Positions 25,721 to 34,011 of a DNA stretch of 55,261 bases are shown here, in pieces. Position 1 is the first letter of the stretch, and every line of letters begins with the position of its first letter. The position numbers and the translations under genes were made by a program. Location of the stretch: NCBI GenBank assembly GCA_965368085.1, contig CBDULP010000017.1, positions 1 through 55,261 of the forward strand. Direction: 5' to 3'. This DNA comes from Peptoclostridium sp965368085 (lineage in GTDB: Bacteria; Bacillota; Clostridia; Peptostreptococcales; Peptostreptococcaceae). The notes under the pieces are model-generated. The model was not told where the DNA came from, made no database searches, and saw only the letters and a list, made by a program, of their open reading frames with translations.

Positions 25721-25856
25721 AACTATTTGCCAATGATTAAACAATACATAGTACTGAATAGAGCATGATTTTTAACAGTTGAAGGGGTGAATTGTCAAAT
25801 TGAGATTGAACTTTAAGGATCAAAATGATACACTTATCCTAGAAGGATGTGAAGAA

Positions 25857-26213
25857 ATGAGGATACTCGTAGTAGATGATGCAGCATTTATGAGAGAGTT
25901 CATATCATCAAATATTATTGATGTCGGATACGATGTCGTTGGAATTGCTTGTGATGGAAAAGAGGCTGTTGAAAAATACATGCAGCTTAAGCCGGATATA
26001 GTCACAATGGATATAAACATGCCTAAAATGGACGGAATAGAGGCTCTTGAAGAAATATTAAAGCTTGATAAAAATGCTAAGATAATAATGATATCAGATA
26101 TAGGACAGCACTCTAAAATAATAGAGGCCATAAAAAAAGGAGCTGTAGACTTCATAGTCAAACCTCTTCATCCAGATAGACTTAAACAGTCACTTGAAAA
26201 AGCAAGAATATAG
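25857..26213 (+). CDS. cheY: CheY-like single-domain response regulator
   Basis: The 118-residue receiver domain has the acidic pair VVDD (Asp7, Asp8), the phosphoacceptor Asp52 in TMDINMPKMDG, the switch Ser80 in MISD and Lys102 in VKPL. No output domain is present, so it acts as a stand-alone relay, most likely chemotaxis CheY. I start it at ATG 25857 (MRILVVDD), behind GAAGGATG. The open frame reaches back to 25800 without support. No kinase or other che gene is nearby, so it is an orphan here and a role other than chemotaxis is possible. Confidence 0.85.
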   Translation: MRILVVDDAAFMREFISSNIIDVGYDVVGIACDGKEAVEKYMQLKPDIVTMDINMPKMDGIEALEEILKLDKNAKIIMISDIGQHSKIIEAIKKGAVDFIVKPLHPDRLKQSLEKARI

Positions 26214-26227
26214 CTTGCTTTTTTTTA
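26197..26227 (+). terminator. Terminator overlapping the cheY stop
   Basis: AAAAAGCAAG pairs with CTTGCTTTTT and runs into a T-tract. The cheY stop codon lies in the loop. Confidence 0.8.
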
Positions 26228-26231
26228 TTTT

Positions 26232-26261
26232 TTGATTTAAAATACCTTTACGGGGTATAAA
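26232..26261 (+). promoter_or_regulatory. Copper-responsive promoter/operator of copA
   Basis: TTGATT (26232-26237), an 18-base spacer and TATAAA (26256-26261) frame the inverted repeat ATACCTTTACGGGGTAT (26242-26258). The form ATACC-N7-GGTAT with a G-tract resembles CsoR operators. A CueR-type MerR site is also possible because the dyad sits in the spacer. No copper regulator gene lies in the window. Confidence 0.6.
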
Positions 26262-26319
26262 GTGATAATGGTTTTCAAATATGAGGAAAAGATTAGAATA
26301 TGAGGGGATGTGGAATGGT

Positions 26320-28761
26320 TTGAACGTTAAAAACTTCAAAGTTACAGGCATGACATGTGCTTCATGTGTAAGGGTTGTAGAAAAGGCAGTATCTTCCATA
26401 GAAGGCGTAAGCAGTGTCAATGTAAATCTTGCTACAGAGGAGATGACAGTGTATTTCGACGGTGAAAAACTGGAAGTGGAAAAAATAATAGAAGCTGTTG
26501 AAAAAAGAGGATATGGAGCAAGTGTGAAAGAAGATTTGAGGGAAATAATTATACCGATACAAGGAATGACATGTGCTTCATGTGTAAGGGTTGTAGAAAA
26601 GACGCTTATGAAGCTTGATGGAGTGAAAACTGCCAGCGTGAACATAGCGACGGAAAATGCAAAAATTGTATATTATGCCGACAAGGTCAGGATATCGGGG
26701 ATAAAAAAGGCCATAAAGGATGCGGGGTATACACCGCTTGATATAGGTGTTGAAAGTATTGATACGGATAAGGATGAAAAAGAAAGACAGATACGAACCA
26801 TGAAAAACAGATTTACCATTGCGGCAATTTTTGGAATTCCACTGCTATATATTGCAATGGGACCAATGATAGGTCTTCCGGTACCTAAGGCAATAAGCCC
26901 TACCCATAATCCCATGGCATTTGCAATGCTCCAAATACTTCTTGTGTTGCCGATAATAATAGCGGGCAGAAAATTCTATACGGGGGGAATCAAGTCACTT
27001 GTAAAAATGAGCCCTAACATGGACTCTCTCGTTGCTATAGGAACGGGAGCCGCTATTGTGTACAGCTTGTATTCGACATATATGATATGGAGTGGACAAT
27101 ACCAATATGCACACAATCTGTATTTTGAATCCGCGGGGATAATAATAACTCTTATACTGCTTGGAAAATACCTTGAGACGAAGTCGAAGGGGAAAACTTC
27201 TGAAGCTATTAAAAAGCTCATAGGGCTTCAGCCTAAAAAGGCAGTAATAGTAAGCGGGGGAGAAGAAATTGAAATTCCGATAGAGGAAGTGGAAAGCGGC
27301 GATGTGATTGTTGTGCGTCCCGGGGAGAGAATTCCGGTTGATGGAACTGTGGTCAGCGGACATACTTCGATTGACGAGTCCATGATAACAGGTGAGAGCA
27401 TACCTGTGGAAAAGGTGCCTTCTGATAGCGTAATAGGAGGAACAATAAACAAGCAGGGCATGATAAAGTTCAAGGCAACAAAGGTTGGAAAAGATACGGC
27501 TCTTTCACAGATAATAAAGCTTGTTCAAGAGGCTCAGGGGTCAAAAGCTCCGATAGCAAAGCTTGCGGATGTAGTGGCTGGATATTTTGTACCTTCAGTA
27601 ATAGTCATAGCACTTATATCGTCGACTGTCTGGTACATGGTTGAAAAAAACAGCGTATTTTCGCTTACAATATTCATATCGGTACTTGTGATAGCATGCC
27701 CGTGCGCACTTGGCCTTGCAACACCCACAGCGATAATGGTGGGAACGGGAAAAGGGGCTGAAAGCGGCATACTGGTAAAAAGCGCACAGGCTCTTGAGGG
27801 AGCGCATAAAATAGATGCAGTCGTCTTTGACAAGACTGGGACTATAACAAAGGGAGAGCCTCAGGTTACGGATGTTGTAAGCTTTGGTATGGATACAGAT
27901 GAATTTTTGAAAATTGTGGCATCGGGAGAAAAGGCTTCCGAGCACCCACTTGCAGAATCGATAGTTAAATATGCTTATGAAAAAAATATAAAACTGGAAG
28001 AGGTCACAGGATTTTCAGCAGTGACAGGAAAGGGTATAATATACTCAGCAGCTGGGAAAGATATAGCGCTTGGAAACAAGGCCCTAATGGAGCAGATGGG
28101 CATAGATGTTTCAAATATCGATGAATACGAGCATTTGGCAAGGCAAGGCAAAACGGTTATGATTGCAGCAATTGAAGGTAAAGTTGAAGGACTCATAGCA
28201 GTTGCAGACACAATAAAGGAGACAAGCGCAAGGGCTGTTGAAAAACTTAAAAACATGGGTGTGGAAGTAATAATGATTACAGGAGACAATGAAGTCACTG
28301 CCAATGCCATAGCAAGAGAAGTCGGTATAAATAGGATTTTTTCGCATGTGCTTCCTGAAGGAAAGGCCCAGAAGGTAAAGCAGCTTCAAGAGGAAGGCAA
28401 AAGAGTGGCTATGGTTGGAGACGGAATAAACGATGCGCCGGCACTTGCAGTGGCCGACATAGGAATAGCCATAGGATCTGGAACAGATATAGCAATGGAA
28501 TCGGCAGACATAGTTCTTATAAAAAGTGACATACTCGATGTTCCAAGGGCAATATTACTCAGCAAAAAGACTATAACAAATGTAAAACAGAATCTGTTTT
28601 GGGCGTTCATATATAATACCATTGGAATACCTGTGGCGGCTGGACTGCTACACATATGGGGAGGGCCTCTTTTAAATCCTATGATAGCGGGAGCTGCAAT
28701 GGCATTTAGTTCAGTTTCTGTTGTGACAAATGCATTGAGACTTAGAAATGCAAAGCTTTAG
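26320..28761 (+). CDS. copA: Copper-exporting P1B-type ATPase CopA
   Basis: CopA pumps Cu(I) out across the membrane. Two N-terminal heavy-metal domains each have GMTCASC (about residues 10 and 82). They are followed by eight predicted membrane segments with the CPC metal site (ACPCALG, about 458-464), the phosphorylation motif DKTGTIT (about 504), the SEHPLA histidine-proline motif and GDGINDAPALA. The seventh and eighth segments carry YN and MAFSS, the Cu(I)-type signature. Start is uncertain: the frame opens at ATG 26281 and also has ATG 26308. I prefer TTG 26320 (product NVKNFKVTGM after Met) because GAGGGG lies upstream and the metal domain then starts as usual. copZ follows after 27 bases. 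Confidence 0.93.
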   Translation: MNVKNFKVTGMTCASCVRVVEKAVSSIEGVSSVNVNLATEEMTVYFDGEKLEVEKIIEAVEKRGYGASVKEDLREIIIPIQGMTCASCVRVVEKTLMKLDGVKTASVNIATENAKIVYYADKVRISGIKKAIKDAGYTPLDIGVESIDTDKDEKERQIRTMKNRFTIAAIFGIPLLYIAMGPMIGLPVPKAISPTHNPMAFAMLQILLVLPIIIAGRKFYTGGIKSLVKMSPNMDSLVAIGTGAAIVYSLYSTYMIWSGQYQYAHNLYFESAGIIITLILLGKYLETKSKGKTSEAIKKLIGLQPKKAVIVSGGEEIEIPIEEVESGDVIVVRPGERIPVDGTVVSGHTSIDESMITGESIPVEKVPSDSVIGGTINKQGMIKFKATKVGKDTALSQIIKLVQEAQGSKAPIAKLADVVAGYFVPSVIVIALISSTVWYMVEKNSVFSLTIFISVLVIACPCALGLATPTAIMVGTGKGAESGILVKSAQALEGAHKIDAVVFDKTGTITKGEPQVTDVVSFGMDTDEFLKIVASGEKASEHPLAESIVKYAYEKNIKLEEVTGFSAVTGKGIIYSAAGKDIALGNKALMEQMGIDVSNIDEYEHLARQGKTVMIAAIEGKVEGLIAVADTIKETSARAVEKLKNMGVEVIMITGDNEVTANAIAREVGINRIFSHVLPEGKAQKVKQLQEEGKRVAMVGDGINDAPALAVADIGIAIGSGTDIAMESADIVLIKSDILDVPRAILLSKKTITNVKQNLFWAFIYNTIGIPVAAGLLHIWGGPLLNPMIAGAAMAFSSVSVVTNALRLRNAKL
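26350..26385 (+). repeat. 36-bp exact direct repeat, copy 1 (first metal domain of copA)
   Basis: This stretch encodes MTCASCVRVVEK and is identical base for base to 26566-26601. Identity at synonymous positions suggests recent domain duplication or gene conversion. Confidence 0.9.
26566..26601 (+). repeat. 36-bp exact direct repeat, copy 2 (second metal domain of copA)
   Basis: This is the second identical copy of the MTCASCVRVVEK coding stretch, 216 bases (72 codons) after the first. Confidence 0.9.
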
Positions 28762-28788
28762 AATCAATATAAAACAGGAGGGATTATA

Positions 28789-29004
28789 GTGAAAAAGATT
28801 ATAAGCATAGAAGGTATGAGCTGTGGACACTGTGTAAAGCATGTTGAAAACGCGCTTGGAGAGATTGATGGTATAACGGATATCAATGTGAGCCTGGAGG
28901 CGAAAGAGGCAGTTGTAAGCATGGACCGGGAAATTCCGGATGAGGACATAAAGGCTGCGATTGAAGATTGGGGCTACGAAGTGGTTGGAATAAAAAGGGC
29001 TTAA
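28789..29004 (+). CDS. copZ: Copper chaperone CopZ-like protein
   Basis: The 71-residue protein is a single heavy-metal-associated domain with the Cu(I) site GMSCGHC near the N-terminus, and a ferredoxin-like fold ending DWGYEVVGI. It should carry cytosolic Cu(I) to CopA. The start is GTG at 28789, behind CAGGAGGG. It follows copA by 27 bases and precedes a terminator, forming a two-gene copper operon. Confidence 0.92.
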   Translation: MKKIISIEGMSCGHCVKHVENALGEIDGITDINVSLEAKEAVVSMDREIPDEDIKAAIEDWGYEVVGIKRA

Positions 29005-29014
29005 AGGTTTGGCT

Positions 29015-29045
29015 ATAGGCATCTCGAAAGAGATGCCTATTTGTC
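29015..29045 (+). terminator. Terminator of the copA-copZ operon
   Basis: ATAGGCATCTC pairs perfectly with GAGATGCCTAT around a GAAA tetraloop and is followed by TTGT. The T-run is short. Confidence 0.75.
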
Positions 29046-29111
29046 ATTGCAAAGTTAAATGCATATATTATAATTGAGTGAAGAAATACAGTGCAAAGAG
29101 GAGAATGCATA

Positions 29112-29993
29112 ATGAAGTTATACAGCGAAAAAAACAAGGTTATAGCAACGGGCATAAAAGATTTTGATCCAAAGCATATATTTGAATGCGGGCAGTGCTT
29201 CAGATGGAATATGGAGGACGACGGTTCGTATACCGGGATTGCCCATTCAAGGGTTTTAAATGTAAAAAAGGAAGAGGACATAGTAATATTTGATAATACC
29301 ACTGTAGATGAATTTAGAAAAATATGGGTGGACTATTTTGACTTGGAAAGGGACTACTCAATTATAAAGGAAGAGCTTAAAAGGTATGACGAGCATCTCG
29401 AGGCGTCTGTCGAGTTTGGAAGCGGGATAAGGCTTTTAAGGCAGGATGTGTGGGAAATGATAGTTTCATTTATAATATCTGCAAATAATGCAATACCTAA
29501 AATAAAAAAGACAATAGAAAGGTTGAGCGAAGCTGGTGGAGAAAACTTGGGAAGCTACAGGGGTATGGAGTGTTATTCTTTTCCTGACATAAAGAGCATA
29601 CACAATATGCAGCAGCAGGATATAGAAAACTGCAAGGCGGGATACAGAGCCAAATATATAAAAGACAGCTGTGGAATGATTGTAAGTGGAGATTTGGATA
29701 TTCAAAATCTGAAAACCATGGACGCAAACGAGTCGCGAAAAGAGCTTTTGAGGCTTTCAGGAGTAGGGCCTAAAGTTGCAGACTGCATAATGCTGTTTGG
29801 GCTACAAAAATATGGGGCATTTCCAGTGGACGTATGGGTAAAAAGGGTCATGGAGCATTTTTATGTCGAAGAAGAGATGAGCCTAAAAAAGATGAGGGAT
29901 TACGCGGTAGCTAAATTTGGAGATCTTTCGGGGTTTGCACAACAGTACCTGTTTTATTATGCTAGAGAAAATGGAATAGGAAGAAAAAAATAG
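29112..29993 (+). CDS. ogg: 8-oxoguanine DNA glycosylase (OGG1 type)
   Basis: This 293-residue enzyme removes 8-oxoguanine from DNA and cleaves the strand. It has the OGG N-terminal beta domain with FECGQCFRWN. The helix-hairpin-helix/GPD domain includes RLSGVGPKVADCIMLF, which holds the catalytic Lys, and the catalytic Asp is in FPVDVWVKRVM. The N-terminal domain separates it from plain endonuclease III. I start it at ATG 29112 (MKLYSEKN), 9 bases after GAGGAG, rather than at 29091. The next gene begins 9 bases downstream, so it is cotranscribed with cardiolipin synthase. Confidence 0.9.
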   Translation: MKLYSEKNKVIATGIKDFDPKHIFECGQCFRWNMEDDGSYTGIAHSRVLNVKKEEDIVIFDNTTVDEFRKIWVDYFDLERDYSIIKEELKRYDEHLEASVEFGSGIRLLRQDVWEMIVSFIISANNAIPKIKKTIERLSEAGGENLGSYRGMECYSFPDIKSIHNMQQQDIENCKAGYRAKYIKDSCGMIVSGDLDIQNLKTMDANESRKELLRLSGVGPKVADCIMLFGLQKYGAFPVDVWVKRVMEHFYVEEEMSLKKMRDYAVAKFGDLSGFAQQYLFYYARENGIGRKK

Positions 29994-30002
29994 GGGGATA
30001 CA

Positions 30003-31490
30003 ATGGATTTAGCAAATATAATAACGCTTATACTGGGATTTTTCATACTTTCAGCCGTATTTGCATCAATACTTATATTCCTTGAAAACAGGGACCCTTC
30101 AAGGACACTTGCATGGCTTTTGGTGCTTATGGTATTTCCAGTTGTGGGATTTATGATATACCTTTTCTTTGGGCAGAACATAAAGAAAAAGAAAATATTC
30201 AAAATGCAAAAGCTTTACTCGGACATAAAGGCATCTAAGATATTTGACAGCATAAGGGACTTTGAAAACCTAATAGAAATACAAAAGCAGGCCATAATGG
30301 AAGACCTTATTTTTGTCGATCCGGAAATAGATATAAAAAGAAGGATTATGAACCTGCTCCTCAATACAGGAAGGTCTCCTTTCACACTCAACAACAAGAT
30401 AAGAATACTCAAAAATGGTGATGAAAAATTCAACTGTCTGATTGAAGACATATCGAAGGCAAAAGAGCACATACACATGGAATATTACATAATAAAGGAT
30501 TCTCAAATAGGAAATAAAATAAAGGATCTTCTCATAAAAAAATCGAGGGAAGGCGTGGCCGTAAGGATACTTTATGATGATGTCGGATGCTGGAACATGT
30601 GGTTTAAAAGGAGCTTTTTCAAGCAAATGCAAAAAGAGGGAATACAGGTGGAGCCCTTCCTTCCAATGTTTCTTCCTTTTTTAAACAGAAAGCTCAACTA
30701 CAGAAACCACAGGAAAATAGTGGTCATAGATGGAACCATAGGCTATGTTGGAGGAATAAACATAGGGGATGAATACCTCGGAAGAAGCAAGGAGTTCGGA
30801 TTCTGGAGAGATACCCATATGAAAATCGAGGGCGAGGCAGTATACATGCTTCAGATTACATTTCTTCTTGATTGGTATTTTTCAAGTAAACGCAAGTTGT
30901 TTGACCCGCAGTATTTCCCTCCGATATCATACTGTGGCCACGATGTAATGCAGGTTGTGGCAAGCGGGCCGGATTCAAACTGGGAGGCCATACACAAGGC
31001 ATACTTTACAGCCATAACGCAGGCGAAAAAATCCATATATATACAAACTCCATATTTCATACCGGATGAAAGCCTTCTAATGGCTTTAAAGACTGCCTCA
31101 CTAAGCGGCGTGGACGTTAGGATAATGTTTCCGGGAAAGCCTGACCACAAGATAGTATACTATGCCTCTTTTTCATATTTTGAAGCCATACTGAGAGCGG
31201 GAGGACGGGTGTTCATATATGACAGCGACAGGTTCATACATGCAAAGGTCATGATTGTCGACGATGAGGTGGCGTCTCTTGGGACAGCGAATATGGATCT
31301 TAGAAGTTTTATGATTAATTTTGAGATAAATGGGTTTATATATAGCAAGGATGTGGTTCTAAGGCTCAAAGAGGACTTTTTGGATGACCAAAAGGACTGC
31401 AGGGAGATTACAATGGAAGAATACGATAAAAGGGGAATAGTGCAAAAATTGAAGGAATCCACATCAAGACTTTTTTCCCCAATGCTGTAG
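30003..31490 (+). CDS. cls: Cardiolipin synthase
   Basis: The 495-residue membrane enzyme joins two phosphatidylglycerol molecules. Two N-terminal membrane segments (IITLILGFFILSAVFASILI, then WLLVLMVFPVVGFMIYLFFG) precede two phospholipase-D (HKD) motifs: HRKIVVIDG with GGINIGDEY, and HAKVMIVDDE with GTANMDLRSF. Length and layout fit bacterial ClsA-type enzymes. ATG follows TAGGGGG, 9 bases after the glycosylase gene. Confidence 0.95.
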   Translation: MDLANIITLILGFFILSAVFASILIFLENRDPSRTLAWLLVLMVFPVVGFMIYLFFGQNIKKKKIFKMQKLYSDIKASKIFDSIRDFENLIEIQKQAIMEDLIFVDPEIDIKRRIMNLLLNTGRSPFTLNNKIRILKNGDEKFNCLIEDISKAKEHIHMEYYIIKDSQIGNKIKDLLIKKSREGVAVRILYDDVGCWNMWFKRSFFKQMQKEGIQVEPFLPMFLPFLNRKLNYRNHRKIVVIDGTIGYVGGINIGDEYLGRSKEFGFWRDTHMKIEGEAVYMLQITFLLDWYFSSKRKLFDPQYFPPISYCGHDVMQVVASGPDSNWEAIHKAYFTAITQAKKSIYIQTPYFIPDESLLMALKTASLSGVDVRIMFPGKPDHKIVYYASFSYFEAILRAGGRVFIYDSDRFIHAKVMIVDDEVASLGTANMDLRSFMINFEINGFIYSKDVVLRLKEDFLDDQKDCREITMEEYDKRGIVQKLKESTSRLFSPML

Positions 31491-31523
31491 CGGGCACTTG
31501 GTAATACACTGGCGCCCGTTTTT
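31490..31523 (+). terminator. Terminator after cls
   Basis: CGGGC pairs with GCCCG, with further imperfect pairing inside, and is followed by TTTTT. It begins at the cls stop codon. Confidence 0.65.
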
Positions 31524-31708
31524 GCTGTTTATATTCAAGTGCAAAAGCGTACAGAGCCTGCAAAAAATGCATGAGTTGAAAATTGGAGTAAAAATGAGTA
31601 ATATTAAGTATGAATGGGATAATTGCATATAAACGAGTGAGAATGCCTGAAATCGAAAAAATATACTCTTGCCAATAGAGAGGCTTTTTTATACTATTAT
31701 ATATGTGA

Positions 31709-31735
31709 TTAGCACTCGACGTCGATGAGTGCTAA
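31709..31735 (+). promoter_or_regulatory. CIRCE element (HrcA operator)
   Basis: TTAGCACTC-N9-GAGTGCTAA is an exact match to the CIRCE consensus, about 65 bases upstream of groES. HrcA repression of groESL under non-stress conditions is expected. hrcA itself is not in the window. The rest of the 300-base gap after cls is AT-rich without a gene. Confidence 0.97.
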
Positions 31736-31798
31736 CACCGGAAATGTAAACAAGAATAGAAATAAAATATAAAAATATATCCAGGGAGGTTTATACAT

Positions 31799-32083
31799 AT
31801 GAAAATAAGACCACTTGCAGACAGGGTAGTAATAAAAAGACTTGAGGCTGAAGAAAAGACTAAAAGCGGAATAGTGCTTCCGGGAAGCGCCAAAGAGCAG
31901 CCGCAAATGGCAGAAGTTGTGGAAGTTGGACCAGGCGGAGTAGTGGATGGAAAAGAAATCAAAATGGAAGTTTCAAAGGGAGACAAGGTTATATTCTCGA
32001 AATATGCGGGAAGCGAAGTTAAGATCGATGGAGAAGAATATACCATATTAAGACAAAGCGACATATTGGCAGTAATTGAATAA
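31799..32083 (+). CDS. groES: Co-chaperonin GroES
   Basis: The 94-residue subunit forms the heptameric lid of the GroEL chamber. Family features include MKIRPLADRVVIKR, the mobile loop around EEKTKSGIVLPGSAKEQPQ in its first half and GDKVIFSKYAG. ATG lies behind AGGGAGG. It is followed by groEL after 54 bases and controlled by the CIRCE element upstream. Confidence 0.97.
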   Translation: MKIRPLADRVVIKRLEAEEKTKSGIVLPGSAKEQPQMAEVVEVGPGGVVDGKEIKMEVSKGDKVIFSKYAGSEVKIDGEEYTILRQSDILAVIE

Positions 32084-32137
32084 TACAAACACATACTAGA
32101 AATATAATAATAAATTTCACTCAGGGAGGGTTTATAA

Positions 32138-33772
32138 ATGGCAAAAGAGATTAAATTCGCTGAAAAAGCTAGACGTGGACTAGAAGCTGGAGTAAATAAA
32201 CTTGCTGACACTGTAAAGGTTACTATTGGGCCAAAGGGAAGAAACGTAATACTTGATAAAAAATTTGGAACTCCACTTATAACTAACGACGGAGTTACTA
32301 TAGCAAAGGAAATAGAGCTTGAAGATCCATATGAAAACATGGGAGCCCAGCTTGTTAAGGAAGTTGCAACAAAGACTAATGATGTTGCGGGAGACGGAAC
32401 TACTACGGCTACAGTTCTTGCGCAGGCTATAATAAGAGAGGGCCTTAAGAACGTTGCAGCAGGAGCTAACCCAATAATACTTAGAAAAGGAATATCTAAG
32501 GCTGTGGAAGCTGTTGTGGCTGAAATACAAGGTGTATCAAGACAGATAGAAAATAAGGAAGAAATAGCTCAGGTTGCTGCGATTTCAGCTGGAGATGATG
32601 AAATAGGAAATCTTATAGCTGATGCCATGGACAAGGTTGGAAAAGACGGTGTAATAACTGTTGAAGAGTCAAAGACAATGGTGACAGACCTTAAAGTTGT
32701 TGAAGGTATGCAGTTTGACAGAGGTTACCTTTCTCCATACATGGTTTCAGATGTTGAAAAGATGGAAGCGGTAATAGGCGATGCATATATACTTATAACA
32801 GACAAGAAAATTTCAAACATACAGGAAATACTTCCGGTGCTTGAGCAGATAGTTCAGCAAGGAAAAAGACTTCTTATAATAGCTGAAGACGTTGACGGAG
32901 AGGCTCTAGCAACCCTCGTTGTAAACAAGCTTAGAGGAACGTTCGAAGTTGTGGCTGTCAAGGCTCCTGGATTTGGAGACAGAAGAAAGGCTATGCTTGA
33001 AGACATAGCAATACTTACTGGAGGAACAGTAATATCTGAAGAGATAGGACTTGACCTTAAAGAGGCAACTCTTGACATGCTTGGAAGAGCTGAAACTGTA
33101 AAGGCTACAAAAGAAGAGACTACAATAGTAAACGGAGCAGGAGAAGAGTCTGCAATAAAAGACAGAATTGCTCAGATAAAAACTCAAATTGAAAACACTA
33201 CTTCAGACTTTGACAGAGAAAAGCTTCAAGAAAGACTTGCAAAGCTTTCGGGAGGAGTTGCAGTAATAGAAGTTGGAGCTGCTACAGAATCAGAGCTTAA
33301 GGAAAGAAAGCTTAGAATAGAAGATGCTCTAAATGCCACTAGAGCGGCAGTTGAAGAGGGAATAGTAGCAGGCGGAGGTACTGCTTTGGTAAGTGCAATA
33401 CCAGTGCTTGAAAAGCTTATAGAAAAGACAGAAGGCGAAGTAAGAACAGGTGTTAAGATAATTAAGAAGGCGCTTGAAGAGCCACTTAAGCAAATAGCTA
33501 TAAACGCAGGTCTTGAAGGTGCTGTAATAGTTGAAAACGTTAAGAACAGAGATCCTGAAATAGGATTTGACGCACTTAAGGAAGAATATGTGAACATGGT
33601 TGAATCTGGAATAGTTGACCCTACAAAGGTTACAAGAACAGCTCTTCAAAATGCAGCATCAGTTGCAGCTGTATTCCTTACTACAGAGGCGGCGGTTGTG
33701 GACTCTCCAAATGATACGGAGCCTCCAATGATGCCAGGCGGAATGGCCGGCGGAATGCCGGGAATGATGTAA
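32138..33772 (+). CDS. groEL: Chaperonin GroEL
   Basis: The 544-residue chaperonin has GPKGRNVILDKKFG and the ATP-site VAGDGTTTATVLAQ. The conserved apical and equatorial domains run through to the Gly-Met-rich tail GGMAGGMPGMM. ATG lies behind AGGGAGG. Codon use is biased (GCT, GTT, CTT and GGA), as in gdhA, indicating high expression. It is the second gene of the groESL operon. Confidence 0.98.
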   Translation: MAKEIKFAEKARRGLEAGVNKLADTVKVTIGPKGRNVILDKKFGTPLITNDGVTIAKEIELEDPYENMGAQLVKEVATKTNDVAGDGTTTATVLAQAIIREGLKNVAAGANPIILRKGISKAVEAVVAEIQGVSRQIENKEEIAQVAAISAGDDEIGNLIADAMDKVGKDGVITVEESKTMVTDLKVVEGMQFDRGYLSPYMVSDVEKMEAVIGDAYILITDKKISNIQEILPVLEQIVQQGKRLLIIAEDVDGEALATLVVNKLRGTFEVVAVKAPGFGDRRKAMLEDIAILTGGTVISEEIGLDLKEATLDMLGRAETVKATKEETTIVNGAGEESAIKDRIAQIKTQIENTTSDFDREKLQERLAKLSGGVAVIEVGAATESELKERKLRIEDALNATRAAVEEGIVAGGGTALVSAIPVLEKLIEKTEGEVRTGVKIIKKALEEPLKQIAINAGLEGAVIVENVKNRDPEIGFDALKEEYVNMVESGIVDPTKVTRTALQNAASVAAVFLTTEAAVVDSPNDTEPPMMPGGMAGGMPGMM

Positions 33773-33835
33773 TCCGTTGATAGATATGAATTACTGAATA
33801 TTAAACTGAATATGTGAATTAGAGGTTGGAATTTA

Positions 33836-33878
33836 AAAGCCACCGGGATGCGATATCGCATCCCGGTGGCTTTTGTCG
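33836..33878 (+). terminator. Terminator of groESL
   Basis: A perfect 20-bp self-complementary stem is built from AAAAGCCACCGGGATGCGAT and its reverse complement and is followed by TTTTG. Confidence 0.9.
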
Positions 33879-34011
33879 TATTTGCATATTTGTGTTTTTT
33901 ATAATGAAAACTACAAATGTGGATTTTAATGATACTGTGTGAGGGGCGGCGTTATAATGATTTTGTGTGTTTTGCCTAAAAACAAACAAATTTGTAAAAT
34001 CGGGGTGAGCT

